Assembly: GCF_002288925.2 (NCBI RefSeq)
Contig: NW_022098026.1
Location: 24,461,062-24,525,061 of the forward strand
DNA from: Delphinapterus leucas
Lineage: Eukaryota; Chordata; Mammalia; Artiodactyla; Monodontidae
Direction of reading: 5' to 3'
DNA length: 64,000 bases
The notes below the pieces were generated by a model. The model ran no database searches. It worked only from the letters and a program-made list of their open reading frames with translations, and was not told the DNA's origin. Below are positions 1-11,049 of this stretch, piece after piece. A program made the position numbers and the translations under genes. How positions within the stretch are numbered: the first letter of the stretch is position 1; the number at the start of each line of letters is the position of its first letter.

Positions 1-71
1 CAGGGATCAAACCTGCGTCCCCTGCATTGCAAGGCACATTCTTAACCACTGGACCACCAGGGGAGTGCCCC
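1..71 (-). mobile_element. CHR-type tRNA-derived SINE, cut by window edge
   Basis: Reverse-strand copy of the cetartiodactyl tRNA-derived SINE. The end 'ccaccaggggagtgcccc' is the reverse complement of the family's 5' start, and 'cagggatcaaacctgcgtcc' covers the pol III B-box region. The rest lies left of the window. Non-coding; moved by L1 machinery. Confidence 0.85.
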
Positions 72-75
72 TTAC

Positions 76-655
76 TACTGAGTTTTGAGGGCTCTTTACA
101 TTTTCTGCATACAAGTTCTTTGTTGTGTATGTGTTTTGCCAATATATCCTCCAAAGCCTGTGGGTTGTCTTTCCATTCTCCTATTGCTATCTTTTGTGAA
201 GCAAAAGATTTTAATTGTGATGGAGTCCAACTTATCATTTTTCTCTTCCAATGACTGTACTTCTGGTGTCACGTCTAAGAAGTCCTTGCATAACCCAAGT
301 TTACAAAGATTTTCTCCTATGTTTTCTTCTAAAAGTTCTGTAGTTTCCCATTTAGATTTGGGATCCATTTTAAGTCAGTTTTTGTACAAAGTGTGAGGCA
401 CAGATTTTTTTTGCAAATGGATGTCCAGTTTTTCAGAACCATTTGTTGAAAACGCTATCCTTTCTTTTCTGAATTGCCTTTATCCCTTGGTCAAAATTGG
501 TAGACTTCATTTATGTGGATTAGTTTCTGGACTCTCTACTCTGTTCCCCCGAGTGTCTATTCTCTCACCAATATCAAATTGTCTTGGTTACTGTAGCTTC
601 ATCATAGTAAATCTTGAGGTCAGGTAGTATGAGTCTGTCATCTTTTATTTTTTAC
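76..655 (-). mobile_element. Old L1 fragment, antisense (ORF2 end)
   Basis: The sequence runs parallel to the antisense L1 at 3350-4605: spacer with 'tgatggagtccaactta', then 'ccatttagatttgggatcc', then 'catttgttgaaaacgctatc', all familiar from the distal part of L1 ORF2 read backwards. It is full of stops and indels. The SINE at 1-71 sits at its left end, so it may continue outside the window. Confidence 0.75.
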
Positions 656-659
656 TTTT

Positions 660-975
660 TTCTTTCACATCCCTTTTTTTTAATTTTTATTTTTTTAATA
701 TCTCTATTGGTGTATAATTGCTTTACAATGGTGTTAGTTTCTGCTTTATAACAAAGTGAATCAGCTGCACATATACATATATCCCCATATCTCTTCTCTC
801 TTGCGTCTCCCTCCCTCCCTCCCACCCTCCCTATCCCACCCCTCTAGGTGGTCACAAAGCACCGAGCTGATCTCCCTGTGCTATGCGGCTGCTTCCCACT
901 AGCTATCTATTTTACATTTAGTAGTATATATAAGTCCATACCACTCTCTCACTTCGTCTCAGCTTACTCTTAGCC
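660..975 (-). mobile_element. Cetartiodactyl L1 3' UTR, antisense, 5'-truncated
   Basis: It begins with a T-rich tract (reversed poly-A tail), followed by the 3' end of the cetartiodactyl L1 type ('ttggtgtataattgctttac', 'gctgatctccctgtgctatg'). It is less decayed than the neighbouring old L1 and looks like a short, 5'-truncated insertion beside or into it. A pyrimidine-rich run lies inside, around 810-845. Confidence 0.75.
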
Positions 976-1129
976 CTTCAGTTTTTCAAAAAGCGGGGCA
1001 CTGCGGCAATCGGAGACATCTGGGTCTTCACAGCAGTGTCAGTGGTGCTTCCTTATTGGACCCCAAGTCTAAAATGCACCTTGCATGGGGAGAGGGGAAG
1101 GGGCAGGGAATGATGGACAGCAGATAATG

Positions 1130-1260
1130 CTGGATCAGAGTCAGCAGGCCTGGGTTCTTATCCTAGTCCAACCACCTGGTAACCATCTGCACTTGAACAT
1201 GTGACATAATTTCACCGAAACCACAGCTTCATCCACTCTAAAATGAGATGCAGAATTTCA
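1130..1260 (+). repeat. MIR-like SINE relic
   Basis: The MIR core order is recognisable: 'ggcctgggttcttatcc', a gap, then 'ccactctaaaatgagatg' in place of the usual 'catctgtaaaatggg'. Heavily diverged. Confidence 0.5.
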
Positions 1261-1346
1261 ACGAATATTCCAAGGTTTTGAGTTTTCTGCATAAAAATGG
1301 GATGATGAAGACCTGATTCACAGTGCTGTACTATGGAAGACCTAAA

Positions 1347-1365
1347 ATATATATATATATATATA
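1347..1365. repeat. (AT)n microsatellite
   Basis: Uninterrupted run of about nine AT units. Confidence 0.95.
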
Positions 1366-1479
1366 ATAGCATTTTGTAATCTGTTAGGTGATGTATAAAT
1401 GCTAGTTACTGCCATATGGACAGGAGGAAATTCTTTAAGGACTGGATACCAAGAGCAATTTGGCACAATTACTGGGGTC

Positions 1480-2385
1480 CTATAATTTGGTAAATCACTA
1501 AATATCTCTCAGCGTTGACTTCCCCACCTAAACTGCTTGCCTTCCGCATGAGGAGAAACTGAGATCAGGGAAGTATAAATGTGTTGAAAACCATAAACTG
1601 TCCCACAAACGTAAGCAATTATTATTTAGAGAACTCACTTTGACTTTTGGCATTAGGACGTACACACTGTTAGTTCTTGGAGCCATGACAGATTTTAATT
1701 GGCCTGGCTGTGAAAACCTTATAGAGCTATTATGTGCTACACCTGTGATGGCTGTGCAGCCTGTTAATCAAGACCATTAAGCTGGGGACGCAGAGAGTGG
1801 CTTTCCACCACTGCCCATAATCCTCACTTTCAGAGGGAAATTAACAGCTGCTTTACGGTCTCTCATATTATCTCACTTTCTTGGAGAAAGAGCCCAATCA
1901 GATTCACCTCAACTCAGCAACATCTATCACTGGTGCCTAGGATGACACAACATCTGTGAAGAAATATTAACTTTGACTTTGAAATGGCTGGGAGGCAAAA
2001 AAAAAAAAAAGTCACATGGGGTGCTCCCTGGATAAAACAGCCCCTGGGTGACAGCCAGAATCAGGGGGGAAGAAAGCTGATCTCTTTTAAGTGATGTATT
2101 CGAGAGAAAAAAGGAACAGGGGGATGAGCAGATCAATTTAGCTCTCAAGCATTTATTGTCTTGTCTGCAAAACGGAAAGGAGACTGAAGCTTCCAGGCCA
2201 GACCCAAAACCTTTGGGAATTTTCTTCCTCCCCCTCGCCTCCTGATATGCCCATCTCTTCTGAGAAGTACGAGAAATACATCTTGTTGTTTGGATTTCTT
2301 TTCACTCTTGGACAAAGCCGCTGGGGTTGATAATTAGTTTTTTAAAAAGGTGGCAAATACAGATACTTGCTATACATTGGCCATC
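1480..2385. other. Unique non-coding DNA; part may be conserved
   Basis: No gene or recognised repeat of size. The stretch 1640-1900 is AT-rich, free of recognisable repeats, and carries several TTAAT/TAATC cores and one CAGCTG E-box. It resembles conserved noncoding DNA, but this is inference. A poly-A run lies at about 1998-2010. Confidence 0.4.
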
Positions 2386-2389
2386 ACCT

Positions 2390-2560
2390 TCTGAGTTTGC
2401 ATGCATTTATCTCATTAGCTCCTGTGAAATAAAGGTGCTACACAGACATTTTAACCTCCATTTTGCCGATATGGAAACTGAGGCTCGGCAAGGCCAACCT
2501 AACGAGTTGGCACGTCAGAATCTGAACTCAAATTCAGGTCTCTTGACTTCCAGGCTTTTC
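2390..2560 (-). repeat. MIR SINE, antisense
   Basis: Contains the reverse MIR core: 'ctcattagctcctgtgaaat', 'ccattttgccgatatggaa' and 'actgaggctcggcaagg', then the 'aatctgaactcaaattcagg' segment. Confidence 0.75.
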
Positions 2561-2564
2561 CATA

Positions 2565-3345
2565 ACATCATGCTGTCTGTCATCTGTGGAAGAATCATTA
2601 CTCAAGGGCTGGGAACAGGGCCCAACTCACTTCTTGACCCCAGTGCCTAGGACTGTGCTTGTCACCTTCTAGGTCCTTCTTGTGGAATTTAATTTTGAGA
2701 GAAGAGGAGCTTCCCAAATTGTATACTATCAAGTGGAATGAGCCTTGTAACTTGAAAGGCCCAGCATCCATTACTAACCATCTCCTCTGACTTGGCTGAG
2801 TCAAAGAAAATGACTCTTGTCCCCTAGAGGTGGGCAGTTTGGCTGTGAGACCATCTTGGGGACATGAGTATGTCCAGGAGCAAGTGGATCACTTCAAATG
2901 GGAAGGTCCCAGGAGGGAAGCAATTGGTTTGGGTCTACTCTGTTCTGCTTTGGAAGAGGCCAAAGTGAACCATTAAACCCACAGCTCCCAATCTGCATTA
3001 AAGTGCCCCATGGTATTTCAGCAAACTCACGGGTGTGCTGCGGGATGTTTTAAGTTTTGAGGGGAAAACAGCAATATTCAACATCTATTTGATTTGTGAG
3101 CACTAGCACAAGGGAACTCACACGTCAACATCAGTGTGTGGCTTATTTTCTTTAATAACATCTTTGCAAAGCTGGATTTTTGGCTGTTAATGTGACGAAG
3201 AACAAGTACTGCATCGAAAACCAGGTAAAACAGACAATGAAGGTGGCAGTGGCCAACCTGATTCCAAAGTTTGAGAAGCTGTGTTGAGCCCAGCAGGGGC
3301 ATATATGTCATTGTAAGTAACTGTAGTTAAGAATGCAATAAAATA
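2565..3345. other. Unique non-coding DNA
   Basis: No gene seen. Open frames are under 110 codons, on both strands and without family resemblance. Confidence 0.5.
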
Positions 3346-3349
3346 TGAT

Positions 3350-4605
3350 TTCTTTCCATTTATGCGTGCATGTACACAGTTTATTTAACCATTCACCCAC
3401 CGAAGGACATCTGAGTTGTTCAGTGCGGGGGCAACTATGAGGAATGCTGCTATAAATATGGTGTACAGGTTTGCGTGCAGGTTTTTGTATGAACGTCGAT
3501 TTTTATTTTTCTAAGATAAATGTCAAGGAGTGCAGTTCCTGGGTCATGTTTACTTTATTGAGAAATTGCCCAATTGTTTAGCAGAGTGACTGTACCATTC
3601 TACATCCCCACCAATAATATATGAGACATCAAGTTTCTCTGCATCCTCACCAGCATTTGGTGTTGTCACTATTTTTTATTTTAGCCACTGTGATAGATAT
3701 GTAGTGGTATCTTGCTGTGTAGTTTTAATTAGCATTCCCCAATGGATAATGAGCATCGTGTATATCGTCATTATATATGTCCTCTTTGGTGAAATGTCTC
3801 CATGTTTTCTTGCCCATTTTCTAACTGGATTATTATTTTTTTATGCTGAGATTCGAGGGTTCTTTATATATTCTAGAGACTAGTTTTTGTCTGCTGTGTA
3901 GTTAGCAAATATTTTCTCACAGTCTTTAGCTTGACATTTCATCCTTTTTAATAGGGGCTTTTGCAGAGCAAGTGGTTTTTAACTGTGATGAAGTTCAATT
4001 TATCGAATTCTCCTTTATGGATCATGTTTTGCATCAAATGGAAGAACTTTTTGCCTGACCTAAATCCTAAAGATTTTCTGTTGTGTTTTTTTCCTAAAAA
4101 GTTTATAGCTTTAAGTTTATAAAGTACACGGCATTTAAGTCTTTGATCCATTTAGAGTTAATTTTTGTATACATTGTGAGACTTAGATTGAGGTTCGTGT
4201 TTTGTCTATAGATGCCCAGTTGTTCCAGCACCATGTGATGAAAAGGCTTTCTTTCCTCCATTACACTGCAAGTCAAAAATCAGTTGGGCATATTTGTGTG
4301 GGTCTGTTTCTGGAGTCTTTATTTTGTTCCACTGATCTATGAGTCTCTCCCTCTGTTAATACCATATGGTCTTGATTACTATAGCTATATAATAAGTCTT
4401 GAAATTAAATAGATTGATTCCTCCTATTTTATTATTCTTTTAAAAATTATTTTACCTATTCTAGTTCCTTTGGCTTTTCACATAAATTTTAGAATAATCT
4501 TGTCTGTATCTACAAAAAATCTTGGTGGGACTTTATTAGGAATTGTATTTAGTCTGTATATCAATTTAGAGAAAATTAACATCTTTACTATGTTAGGTAG
4601 TCAAG
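3350..4605 (-). mobile_element. Old L1 3' half, antisense
   Basis: About 1.25 kb of the distal L1 read backwards. In order: 'aaccattcacccaccgaagg', 'aatgctgctataaatatggt', 'ttcattgtttttgcc'-like spacer, 'gatccatttagagttaattt', 'ccagttgttccagcaccatg', ending 'attaacatctttactatgtt'. This is the pattern of mammal-wide L1M copies. No usable frame remains. Confidence 0.85.
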
Positions 4606-4703
4606 GCCTGTGCTTTTAAACACCAAAAAACAACCTTGTTTATTTTGGGACTCAATTGCCCAAGAGGGGCTCCAAGTACCATGTTTAATAACATGTAGCC
4701 CTC

Positions 4704-4774
4704 TTTGAAATGTAATTCTGTATCCAAAGAAATGTAATTCTGTATCCAGATTGGACACAGAATTACATTTCTTT
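4704..4774. repeat. Compact hairpin with an added direct copy
   Basis: Bases 4726-4748 and 4752-4774 are inverted copies of 23 bp with one mismatch and a 3-base loop ('gat'). The last 20 bases of the left arm also occur as an exact direct copy at 4707-4726, a 22-bp period. Non-coding; either a template-switch product or a tiny transposon end. Confidence 0.9.
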
Positions 4775-4799
4775 ACTGTAAGAAAACAGTAACTCAATC

Positions 4800-5100
4800 A
4801 GATGTTAAATGACAAGAAACTCTCACCCTCAGCATTAGAAGTAATAGGGAGTGGTGGGGACTGTGGCTTGCTGGAGAAAGCATGCCCTCTAGGAACAGGG
4901 TAGCTGCTACTCAATTTCTCTAGTTGTTGCAACCATGGACACAGCATTATTACGTCTTATAAAATTCCAAGAGAAGACAGAAATCAAATTTTAAAAAAAT
5001 CTAAAATGTAGGCAGCTGCTTTAAATTAACATAAAACAAACCAGGATCCAGATGGACTGGATCCAGATACCAGCAGCCTCTCTGTGGTTTCTGGGTTGGA
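4800..5100. other. Unique non-coding DNA
   Basis: No gene or clear repeat seen. 'ggatccagatggactggatccag' region at about 5044-5066 contains a short direct repeat. Confidence 0.4.
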
Positions 5101-5104
5101 GGAG

Positions 5105-5285
5105 CCAACAAGAGAAGCTTCCCAGCCTCAAGGAGCTTACTCTCCAGTGGGGGTAACAGACAAACAGACACCCCAAGGCAGCACCGCAGGCCCCCTACCA
5201 GTGGGAGCTGGGGCGCATGTGGGAGAACCCTTATCTCTGTTTGGGAGGTCAGAGATGGCTTCCCAGGGAAGTAAATTTACATAGC
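5105..5285 (-). repeat. L2 LINE 3' relic, antisense
   Basis: 'aaggagcttactctccagtg' followed by 'gtaacagacaaacagaca' is the reversed 3' end of L2, then 'agatggcttcccaggg'. Non-coding. Confidence 0.6.
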
Positions 5286-5289
5286 AGCT

Positions 5290-5645
5290 CAAAGTAGCTA
5301 ATTCAATATGTGCTGTTTAACCCATAGCATCTCAAGCAAACACCGAGGATCAAAGCGCAGGGCAAAGCTTTATTTCTGGGCATCAAAGAATGTAATATAG
5401 AAGAGGTCATATAGTTCAATGTTTCTCCAAAGGTCATGTCACTTGTTAGGAGGAATTACAAAGCAAAAGCTTTCCAGAGGTGAACAGTTTCTCCACCTTC
5501 TTAGAGTAATTCTGAGCTTCTTAAAATCACTACAAGGGGTATAACCTGACACAAGCCTGCCTCTACAGCATGCCCTTCTGTCTCCCCATTCCTGCCTTCT
5601 TTCTGTTTTTCCAACATATCAGGACTCAAGTTCTTTGCATTTTGT
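5290..5645. other. Unique non-coding DNA
   Basis: Nothing recognised in this stretch. Confidence 0.4.
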
Positions 5646-5690
5646 CATCCATCCATCCATCCATCCATCCATCCATCCATCCATCCATCC
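5646..5690. repeat. (ATCC)n microsatellite at an L2 tail
   Basis: About eleven perfect ATCC units directly at the 3' end of the antisense L2 that follows. L2 ends in short TGAA-like repeats, so this may be an expansion of its tail. Confidence 0.95.
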
Positions 5691-6330
5691 AAGAAATATT
5701 GGTTGAGGACCACTATTCCAGGTATTGGTAATACAACAGTGAATAAAGCTGACTCAGTTCCCACCCTCATGGGGTTTACATTCTAAGAGGAGAGACAGAC
5801 AGACATACATAACATATGGCTGGTGTGAGGAGTTCTATGAAGAAAAATTTTAGACGGGGTTAAGGCACAGGAAATAATAATGATTGGTATTTTCAGTAAG
5901 GGGTTGGGGAGGCTTCTGGTTAATATTTGAACAGAACTTGAATGAAGTGACGGAGCAAACCACAAAAACACAGGGGGAAGAGTTTCCCAGCAAGAGGAAA
6001 CCACAAGTACAAAGAGCCTGAGCGGGGAACACATTTGGCCCATTTGTGGAAGAGCACGGAGGGCAGTGTGCATGCAGCAGGAGAGTGGTGGAAACCGGGA
6101 TTGAAGAGGAGGCCAGATAATGTGAGATTCTGTGGGCCCGGCTCACACTGGGATGTTACCCTCAGTGTAAGGAGAAGCCGTTGAAGGATTTGAGCGGGTC
6201 GGTGACATGATCTGACTTACAGAGAGCAGACAGTGGGTGGAGACGTGAAGGCACAGGAAACCGTTAGGAGGTTATCACGATAGTCCTGGTGGGAGATGGC
6301 GGCGGCTTGGACTAGTGTGGTAGCCATGAG
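5691..6330 (-). mobile_element. L2 LINE 3' region, antisense
   Basis: Long antisense L2: 'aagaaatattggttgaggac', 'ccaccctcatggggtttaca', 'aagagcctgagcggg', 'gtgacatgatctgactta', 'gttatcacgatagtcctgg'. The order matches L2 read backwards from its 3' end into ORF2. Short frames here are chance. Confidence 0.8.
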
Positions 6331-6514
6331 GGCAGGCAGGGGCTGGCCGAGCTGAGACGCTCTGACATGGAGGCAGCAGGCGTGCAAGCGGAAGGAGTCG
6401 AGGTTGACGTTAAGGGTGTCGCCCTGAGCGGCTGGCACATGTACTGGCATCGAGAACATTCTGTGCCTACAACTTCACAAGGCTGGCTCCTCACGATTTC
6501 CGCTTCAGGCCAAC

Positions 6515-6780
6515 GTCCCCTCTTTGGAGCGTCTTTCCTGACCACCCCTCATCCGGTTAGGAGGTCTCAGTTTAATTTTTTTTCTCGGGACTTAACAAAT
6601 ACCTGAAATTCTCTTATTCGTTTTACTTGACTAACTGATCATCTGGATTTCCCCACTGGAAATGCAAGCTCCCAAGAGAATAAGGACCATGTCTACTTAG
6701 TTTATGGCTATATCCTCAGAACCTAATCCAGTGCCTGGATCATAGGACACAGTCAATCAATATTTGTTGAATGAGGCTTG
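6515..6780 (+). mobile_element. L2 LINE 3' end, sense
   Basis: 'tctttcctgaccacccctc', 'aagctcccaagagaataagg' and the end 'tcaatatttgttgaatgagg' are the L2 3' end in forward orientation. It lies about 185 bp from an antisense L2, giving a head-to-head arrangement. Confidence 0.75.
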
Positions 6781-6859
6781 GATGGTGTGAGACAGGTTAA
6801 ACAAGGCAGCAGGTTCCTTAGGGTGGTTCTTTTCAGAACCTTTAATAAAGCAATTGGTT

Positions 6860-7020
6860 AATGGACTAAATAATATTGATTATCTGGTCCAAGCTCTGTG
6901 CCACAGTCTGAGGAAACAGAAGTGAGCACAAAAGGCACAGTGCACACTCCCGTGGAGTTTACGGCACCCTGGTGGAGGTGCAGTAAATAATCTCACACAC
7001 ACACACACACACACACACAC
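6860..7020 (-). repeat. L2 relic followed by (AC)n
   Basis: 'ccaagctctgtgccacag' and 'cccgtggagtttacggc' are diverged reversed L2 3' sequence. A perfect (AC)n run occupies 6994-7020. Confidence 0.6.
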
Positions 7021-7024
7021 GCTT

Positions 7025-7360
7025 CCACTGTGCTAAGAATTCAGAAGGGAAGGTACCCAGAGCTATGACAGCATGGGATCTGGGGAACCAACCTTGTGAG
7101 GTAACCACAGGGAAAGTGGCTCTGAGCTGAGATCCACGGGAGAAATCAGCGTGGGCCTCAGGGATCTCTGAGCAGGGTATACGCTGTGACTATAGATCCC
7201 AATTTCACGGAACTTCTTGTGAGAGGAAACACATTTTGGCAAAAGCCGAACTAGTCCAGCCTTCTCAGGCACTGGGGCTCAGCTGGGTTAGGACCTCGGA
7301 CGAAGGTGAGCAGTTGGTTCATGACAAAACTAGGGTTCTGCGTGTATCATGACACATCTG
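7025..7360. other. Unique non-coding DNA
   Basis: No gene or repeat recognised. Confidence 0.4.
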
Positions 7361-7364
7361 CAAA

Positions 7365-7610
7365 ATGGCAACGTTACCTACTTAAACAGAGCTGCTCTAA
7401 GAATGAAAGGTATTGATGTTTTAAAGCACTTAGCGCAGTGCCTGGTACACAAGCACTAAACAGCTGGTAATAATTAGCATTAGATTTCAAATTCTTGAGG
7501 GGATTAATCATGTTCATACTCTTCCCACACATACATGCCAAACAACACAGTACTTTACACACAGTAGGGGCTCAATAAATACATGCTGAATGAATGAATG
7601 TTGGGTTGCG
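7365..7610 (+). repeat. MIR tail then L2 3' tail, sense
   Basis: 'aagcacttagcgcagtgcct' is the MIR 3' core. From about 7490 an L2-like end follows ('ggggctcaataaatacatgc', then TGAATGAATG). Confidence 0.6.
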
Positions 7611-7614
7611 ACAA

Positions 7615-8330
7615 CAACACGCTATTTTGCATCTGGCCAACCATGCTCGCTGGGGATGATGGGCACAGTAAATAAACAGAAATAAATCAGGCAAAACCCT
7701 TTTGTGTTGTTCAGCTGTCGCAGGGTTGGTAGCTGCTGTTAATGATTCTTGCCAGCCAAGGACACTGGGCAGTTTAAATGGAAGGAAATCAGTCTGCTCA
7801 TTGGTTTTAAAGTAAGGATAAGTTATATGGTGGGAGGGCCCATAAGATTCAGTGATTTTATGCGTCAGTAACTTGCAATAGGAAGGTGCAGCCAGAGTCC
7901 AGAAATAGTTGCTACTAAAATGGCATTTCCTTTGCACTGAAATCCACACGCTAGATTGGTGCATGTGATTTCTCAGCTGCTATCAGAATACAGGAAGTAG
8001 TTTTGAATGAACCCTAATCAGCTCGGCCCTCCGGGGGCCCCTGGTACCTGAGAACCTCTGAGTACTTTGCAAACAACAGTTAAGCCTCCCTGTCTCCCAA
8101 AGCAGGAGCCCCTGGATATTTGCTTATACCAAGTAGAGCTGAAGCAGAAAGGCTATAAACATGAGCAAGGTGGGTGTCAAAAGGGATCATTCTCAGGCCC
8201 CTCACAAGTCTAGACTTGAAAAGGGCCAAAATTATCTCCTGGTTCCCTAAGACATTTTACCTAATAAGGTTCTACCACAAGTCCCCCCTGCCCCGCCAAG
8301 TGTCACGTGAGGGATGAGGGATGAATGAAT
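7615..8330. other. Unique non-coding DNA
   Basis: A 130-codon minus-strand frame (7572-7964) crosses it. It runs into the neighbouring repeat tail, shows no domain and is judged chance. Confidence 0.45.
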
Positions 8331-8334
8331 GGTT

Positions 8335-8680
8335 GAAAATTAGAACAGCCATTTTGGAGGGCAATTTGACAGTAACTGTCATGATAAAATCCTTCAACTC
8401 AGCAGTTCCACTTCAATGCATTTTTACTAGAGAAATCCTGGTACATGTGCTAAAGAGGCATAAGCAAGCACCCTCATTGCTGTGTTATCTGTGAAAATCT
8501 GAGATCAATCTCAAGGTGTACCTAGCAAGAGGAGAATGATTAAATGAAGAGTGGAATAGTATGCAGCAGTTAAAAGAATAAGCCAGTACATAATATAATA
8601 GCACATATAATATGCCCGTCGTAAAATAGATTATTAAATGACAAAAGCAAACTACAGAACCCTATGTGCTGTATGACACA
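8335..8680 (+). mobile_element. Old L1 3' UTR, left part
   Basis: 'gccattttggagggcaattt', 'cagcagttccacttcaatgc' and 'gaatagtatgcagcagttaa' are typical of old L1 3' ends. It continues at 9241-9480 after an MLT1 insertion. Confidence 0.7.
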
Positions 8681-8684
8681 TGTG

Positions 8685-9240
8685 GAGGTTTTAAAATGTG
8701 TCCAGAAATTATTTGATTCTCTTCTCTTAGCAAGTGGAACCTGATTAGCCTTCCTTTGCACGTGGGCCAGCCATAGTGACTCATTTCCAACGAACAGAAT
8801 ATGGCAGAAATGACAATGTGTCACTTCCAAGACTAGCTCAGAAAAAGGCATTGTGGCTTCCTCCTTGATCTCTTTTGCTCTCTCACTCTCTTATCACTTG
8901 CTTAAGAGGAAGCCAGATGCCATCTTGTAAAAACACTCAAGGAGCCCTTGAAAGGAATAGCCCAGGTGGCAGCCTTCTGCCAACAGCCAGTGAGGGACTG
9001 AGGCCTCCAGCCAACAGCCATGAGTGAGCCGTCAGGAAAGCAGTTCCTCCAGCCACAGTCCAGTCTTCAGATAACTGCAGTCCTGGCTTACCTCCTGACT
9101 ACAACTTCATGAGAGGCCATAAGCCAAAACCCCCCAGTATAGTCATCCATAGGTTCCTCACTCTTAGAATAATAAAGGTTTCAGCTATGAAAGGTATGTT
9201 ATTTCAAACCACTAAGTTTTGTGACAGCAATCAATAACTA
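8685..9240 (+). mobile_element. MLT1-type MaLR solo LTR
   Basis: About 550 bp ending 'aaaccactaagttttgtgac' and 'agcaatcaataacta', the usual 3' end of MLT1 LTRs. 'ggccataagccaaaacc' and 'aataataaaggtttc' give the terminal and poly-A signal region. No second LTR or internal part is seen, so it is a solo LTR. It splits an L1 3' UTR. Confidence 0.75.
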
Positions 9241-9480
9241 CCATGCCATTTATATAAACACAAATTTAAAAAAATTTAATATACACACATGGAGACAAAT
9301 GTGTAGAGAAAGGTCTGGAAGGAGATACACCAAAGTGATACAAGAGGTTACCCTTGAAGAGTGCGACTGGGAGAGTGGAGGTGAAATTAGCTTCACCTGT
9401 TGTCTCTATTTTTGTCGTACAAGACTCTACACATGTATTACTGGCATAATTTTTAAAAATAGTAAAAGGAAGGAAATGTA
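9241..9480 (+). mobile_element. Old L1 3' UTR, right part
   Basis: 'aaaggtctggaaggagatac' and 'agaggttacccttgaag' are standard old L1 3' UTR phrases that complete the copy at 8335-8680. Confidence 0.7.
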
Positions 9481-9484
9481 ATTT

Positions 9485-10400
9485 AAAATTCCACTACTTT
9501 GGAATTTCATGGGAAGTCAGGTAAGGCTGAAGCTTACCTTTGATCATCTCTAAGAAAGAAGGTTGCTTAGCAAACTTGTTTAATAATAAGCAAGGTGATT
9601 AGTGGAGCTCTCCAACCTACTTAAATTAAGAAACCCAACTCATGTCAGTTACTCTTACAAATCACCTCAGCCTAAGTCATAAACAATAAGTGACTCTTTT
9701 TATCCATGCTCTTATCTATTGGTAAAGCAGGTCAAAGAGACCTTTATTCGAACAACACTGATTGGCAATATTTTTGCTCCCAGAGAGTAGCCAAATTCTT
9801 TTGAAGGTGACAAAGATACCTCCTTTGAAAAAACTATGTTATATATCAATGCACACTGTTCTTATCAAGTAGTTTAAAATCAAAGAGGTTATGTCATCAG
9901 GCTAAGGTTATGGAAAAGGTATTTTTAAAGTAACTTTGTGTTGGATTTCTTTCAGGCTTGTGCTAATTTGTTTTTCAACTTTGAGCGTGGGGGGCTCTGT
10001 ATCGTTTAAGGAAAGTTCCGTGGCAAGGACCCTGATCTCCGTCTGTGGCTAGACTGGCTGCAGGCACCAAAGCTTCATGCATTTTCAGTGGAATTGGGTC
10101 CAGAGCTTACTGCAAAATGCCTTCTGGGTGACTGACCAGAAATTCAATCACAGCACATTCATTTCAAAAATCCCTTTCATGTATCATTTAGAAGCAGCCT
10201 GCATATTTAAATTTGCATATCTCTGACCCTGGATTTTGGAACCACAGAAGAATGAATTTCTGTTTAGTTTTCAGGATGATGGAAGGGAATAAACCAGAGG
10301 CATTTCCTTTCCTTGACTACTGGGTAGATTTAGTACTTCTGAAAGATTCTGAACCAGCAGTTCTGTAACGTAAGCCGCTGTCTCACAGAGTTTGGGAATA
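9485..10400. other. Unique AT-rich non-coding DNA
   Basis: No repeat recognised. The sequence is AT-rich with octamer-like 'atttgcatat' at about 10211-10220. Possibly conserved; no coding signal. Confidence 0.4.
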
Positions 10401-10404
10401 AGAA

Positions 10405-10500
10405 TAGCTAACATTTATAGAGCGTTTTACACTCTACAAAGTGCGTTAGCATTCATTGCCTCATTTAACGGGCAGAGAGGCTCTTAATTATGCTTTCTGA
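10405..10500 (-). repeat. MIR SINE relic, antisense
   Basis: 'agctaacatttatagagcg' and 'cacttacaaagtgcg'-like core match the reversed MIR 3' end. Confidence 0.6.
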
Positions 10501-10744
10501 TGAGGGGACAATGATTCTTTCAATCCCAGCATCTGCAGAGATTACTCTGGTTTTCTTTTCATACGGACACACTAAAGAAATAATGATCCGGGGCTCTAGA
10601 CTCCCCAGGCTGGGAAAGAGTAAACTGTAGCAGGTGTGAGATTGGTTAATTTCCCCATGCTGCAGTATGTTTCTAGCTTCTTTCAATGAACTCAAATGTA
10701 TATGTGTCTCTTTGCTACAGGAAGACAGGAAGGTGAGACGGTAA

Positions 10745-11010
10745 CTGCAGGGGCTTCAGAGCCTCGATGCCTGGGCTTGAATCCAGGCTCTGTCATTTTC
10801 TAGCGTCACAGTTCTTCGGCAAATTATCTGTTAAATATTTCAAATCACTGAACTTCTCAGTATTCTCATCTGAAAAATGGAGCTGGTAATAATCGCACAA
10901 ACCTCATAGGGTTTTCATGAGAAATAAATGGCTGAATTTGTGCAGAATGCTAGAAAAGTGGCTGGTGCATCACCAACGCTTGGTAAACGTTGCTACTTGT
11001 TACTGTTAAG
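10745..11010 (+). repeat. MIR SINE, sense, nearly complete
   Basis: 'gcctgggcttgaatccaggc', 'tcatctgaaaaatggagct', 'ctcatagggttttcatgag' and 'gtggctggtgcatcacc' follow the MIR consensus order from the tRNA-like part to the tail. Confidence 0.8.
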
Positions 11011-11049
11011 TGCAATAAGCTGCATCTTAGGTGGGATGGATCACAAGAC

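Noticed and set aside
5646..5690. CRISPR-like short repeats
   Set aside because: A simple tetranucleotide microsatellite without spacers.
7572..7964. 130-codon minus-strand frame
   Set aside because: Starts in ordinary unique DNA and ends in a repeat tail; no recognisable family and no splice or promoter context.
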